Assembly: GCF_025421775.1 (NCBI RefSeq)
Contig: NZ_JAOEFX010000010.1
Span: 168,988 to 232,987 of the forward strand
Source of the DNA: Paenarthrobacter aurescens
Lineage (GTDB): Bacteria; Actinomycetota; Actinomycetes; Actinomycetales; Micrococcaceae
Length of the DNA: 64,000 nucleotides
Reading direction: 5' to 3'
Shown here: piece by piece, positions 63,574 through 64,000 of the stretch
Layout: each line of letters starts with the position of its first letter
How positions within the stretch are numbered: position 1 is the first letter of the stretch
Made by a program: the position numbers and the translations under genes
The notes under the pieces: generated by a model
The model's input: only the letters and a program-made list of their open reading frames with translations
Told to the model about the DNA's origin: nothing
Databases searched by the model: none

Positions 63574-63584
63574 TGCTTGAGGTC

Positions 63585-63622
63585 AGGAGGGCCCGGAGCT
63601 TTGGCTTCCGGGCCCTCCTTCC
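63585..63622 (+). terminator. Terminator of the glgE-treS-mak::glgB operon
   Basis: AGGAGGGCCCGGAGC pairs, with one bulge, with GCTTCCGGGCCCTCCT, followed by T-rich sequence. Confidence 0.85.
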
Positions 63623-63673
63623 CTGTGTTTCCGGGCTTTTTGCTTGGTGGAGGAGCCGTGTCGCTGCCGGGTT

Positions 63674-63702
63674 TTGCCATCCCGGGGAAGTAGGGGTATA
63701 GT
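63674..63702 (+). promoter_or_regulatory. rRNA operon promoter, upstream
   Basis: TTGCCA (63674-63679), 17 nt, TATAGT (63697-63702): near-consensus, about 300 nt before the window end. Confidence 0.65.
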
Positions 63703-63781
63703 TAGTACCCGCGCTGCTCCACGAGTAGGGATCGCAAGCTGACAAGAAACCGCAAGGAAAAATCAAGTCAAGCTTGCCGAT

Positions 63782-63810
63782 TTGACTCGTAGGAAGCTAG
63801 CCGGTAAGTT
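63782..63810 (+). promoter_or_regulatory. rRNA operon promoter, downstream
   Basis: TTGACT (63782-63787), 17 nt, TAAGTT (63805-63810). Together with the upstream copy this gives the tandem promoter layout usual for actinobacterial rrn operons. Confidence 0.7.
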
Positions 63811-64000
63811 AGAAAAGTTGCTCCGGAGCGACCAGCGAAGGCTGGTGGTACTGCTTCGGAATAGTGACCTGTTGTTTGAGAACTCAATAGTGTGCCAAGT
63901 TTGTTGATACCGATTGTTTTTTGATTGGTTGAAATTTATGCCAGTTCTGTCATGCACCCCCGTGTGTGGTGGGCTGGTTTTCAGCTGGTTTCGAATTTTG
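63811..64000 (+). ncRNA. rRNA operon leader (pre-16S), continues past window
   Basis: The segment TTTGAGAACTCAATAGTGTG near 63875-63894 is the conserved pre-16S leader and processing region of high-GC Gram-positive rRNA operons. CCAGC-GAAG-GCTGG forms a small hairpin at about 63831-63844. The 16S gene itself is not reached. Confidence 0.8.

Overview
The window looks like chromosome from a high-GC actinobacterium of the Micrococcaceae, most likely Arthrobacter or Paenarthrobacter. I infer this from gene content and order: a CarD-IspD-IspF-CysS-RlmB block beside an LpqE-like lipoprotein as in mycobacteria, SenX3-RegX3 with PhoU, the proteasome activator Bpa, a GlgE-TreS-maltokinase pathway, many GTG/TTG starts, and repeated signatures of leaderless transcription. 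No database search was possible; family names come from recognising motifs in the translations.

Layout. 0-8.7 kb: the end of an FAD/NAD(P)-binding protein, a tandem glycine riboswitch that probably controls the cycA permease, a giant secreted nuclease/5'-nucleotidase, a lipoprotein and a two-domain VOC protein. 9.0-11.9 kb: a lower-GC three-gene cassette (sce7726-like PD-(D/E)XK nuclease, sce7725-like protein, zinc-ribbon HEPN/RES protein) next to tRNA-Ser; this is the best candidate in the window for an uncharacterised conflict or defence system. 12.4-24.5 kb: quinone oxidoreductase, PadR regulator, cstA with its YbdD partner, bpa, aldo/keto reductase, a double Lrp regulator, an amidase, and a DUF5058 transporter-like pair with an M20 peptidase. 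24.6-27.6 kb: a DUF6226-like protein, a hipBA module whose HipA lacks the catalytic aspartate, and tRNA-Thr. 27.8-35.1 kb: HAD phosphatase, secreted peptidase, holB, tmk, a trans-sulfuration enzyme, DUF2516, a methyltransferase and gpmA.

35.1-43.9 kb: an anomalous G/C homopolymer stretch, phoU, a four-unit PHO-box-like array, senX3-regX3, lpqE-like, carD, ispD-ispF-lipoprotein, cysS and rlmB. 44-47.4 kb: a 32-bp tandem repeat array, a nitrilase-family hydrolase and glgX. 47.4-53.2 kb: a variable insert with a secreted barnase-like RNase plus barstar, a crystallin-like secreted protein interrupted by TAG, and a lipoprotein/adaptor/MacB-type exporter operon. 53.3-63.6 kb: glgP diverging from glgE-treS-mak::glgB, a complete glycogen/trehalose/maltose-1-phosphate pathway. 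63.7-64 kb: two promoters and the leader of an rRNA operon that continues past the window.

How the parts work together. Trehalose, maltose-1-phosphate and alpha-glucan interconvert through TreS, the maltokinase domain, GlgE and the GlgB domain, while GlgP and GlgX degrade glucan. PhoU, SenX3 and RegX3 would form the phosphate response acting at the PHO-like boxes. Holding a start codon 6-8 nt after a TAnnnT hexamer explains eleven gene starts and separates them from the Shine-Dalgarno-led genes.
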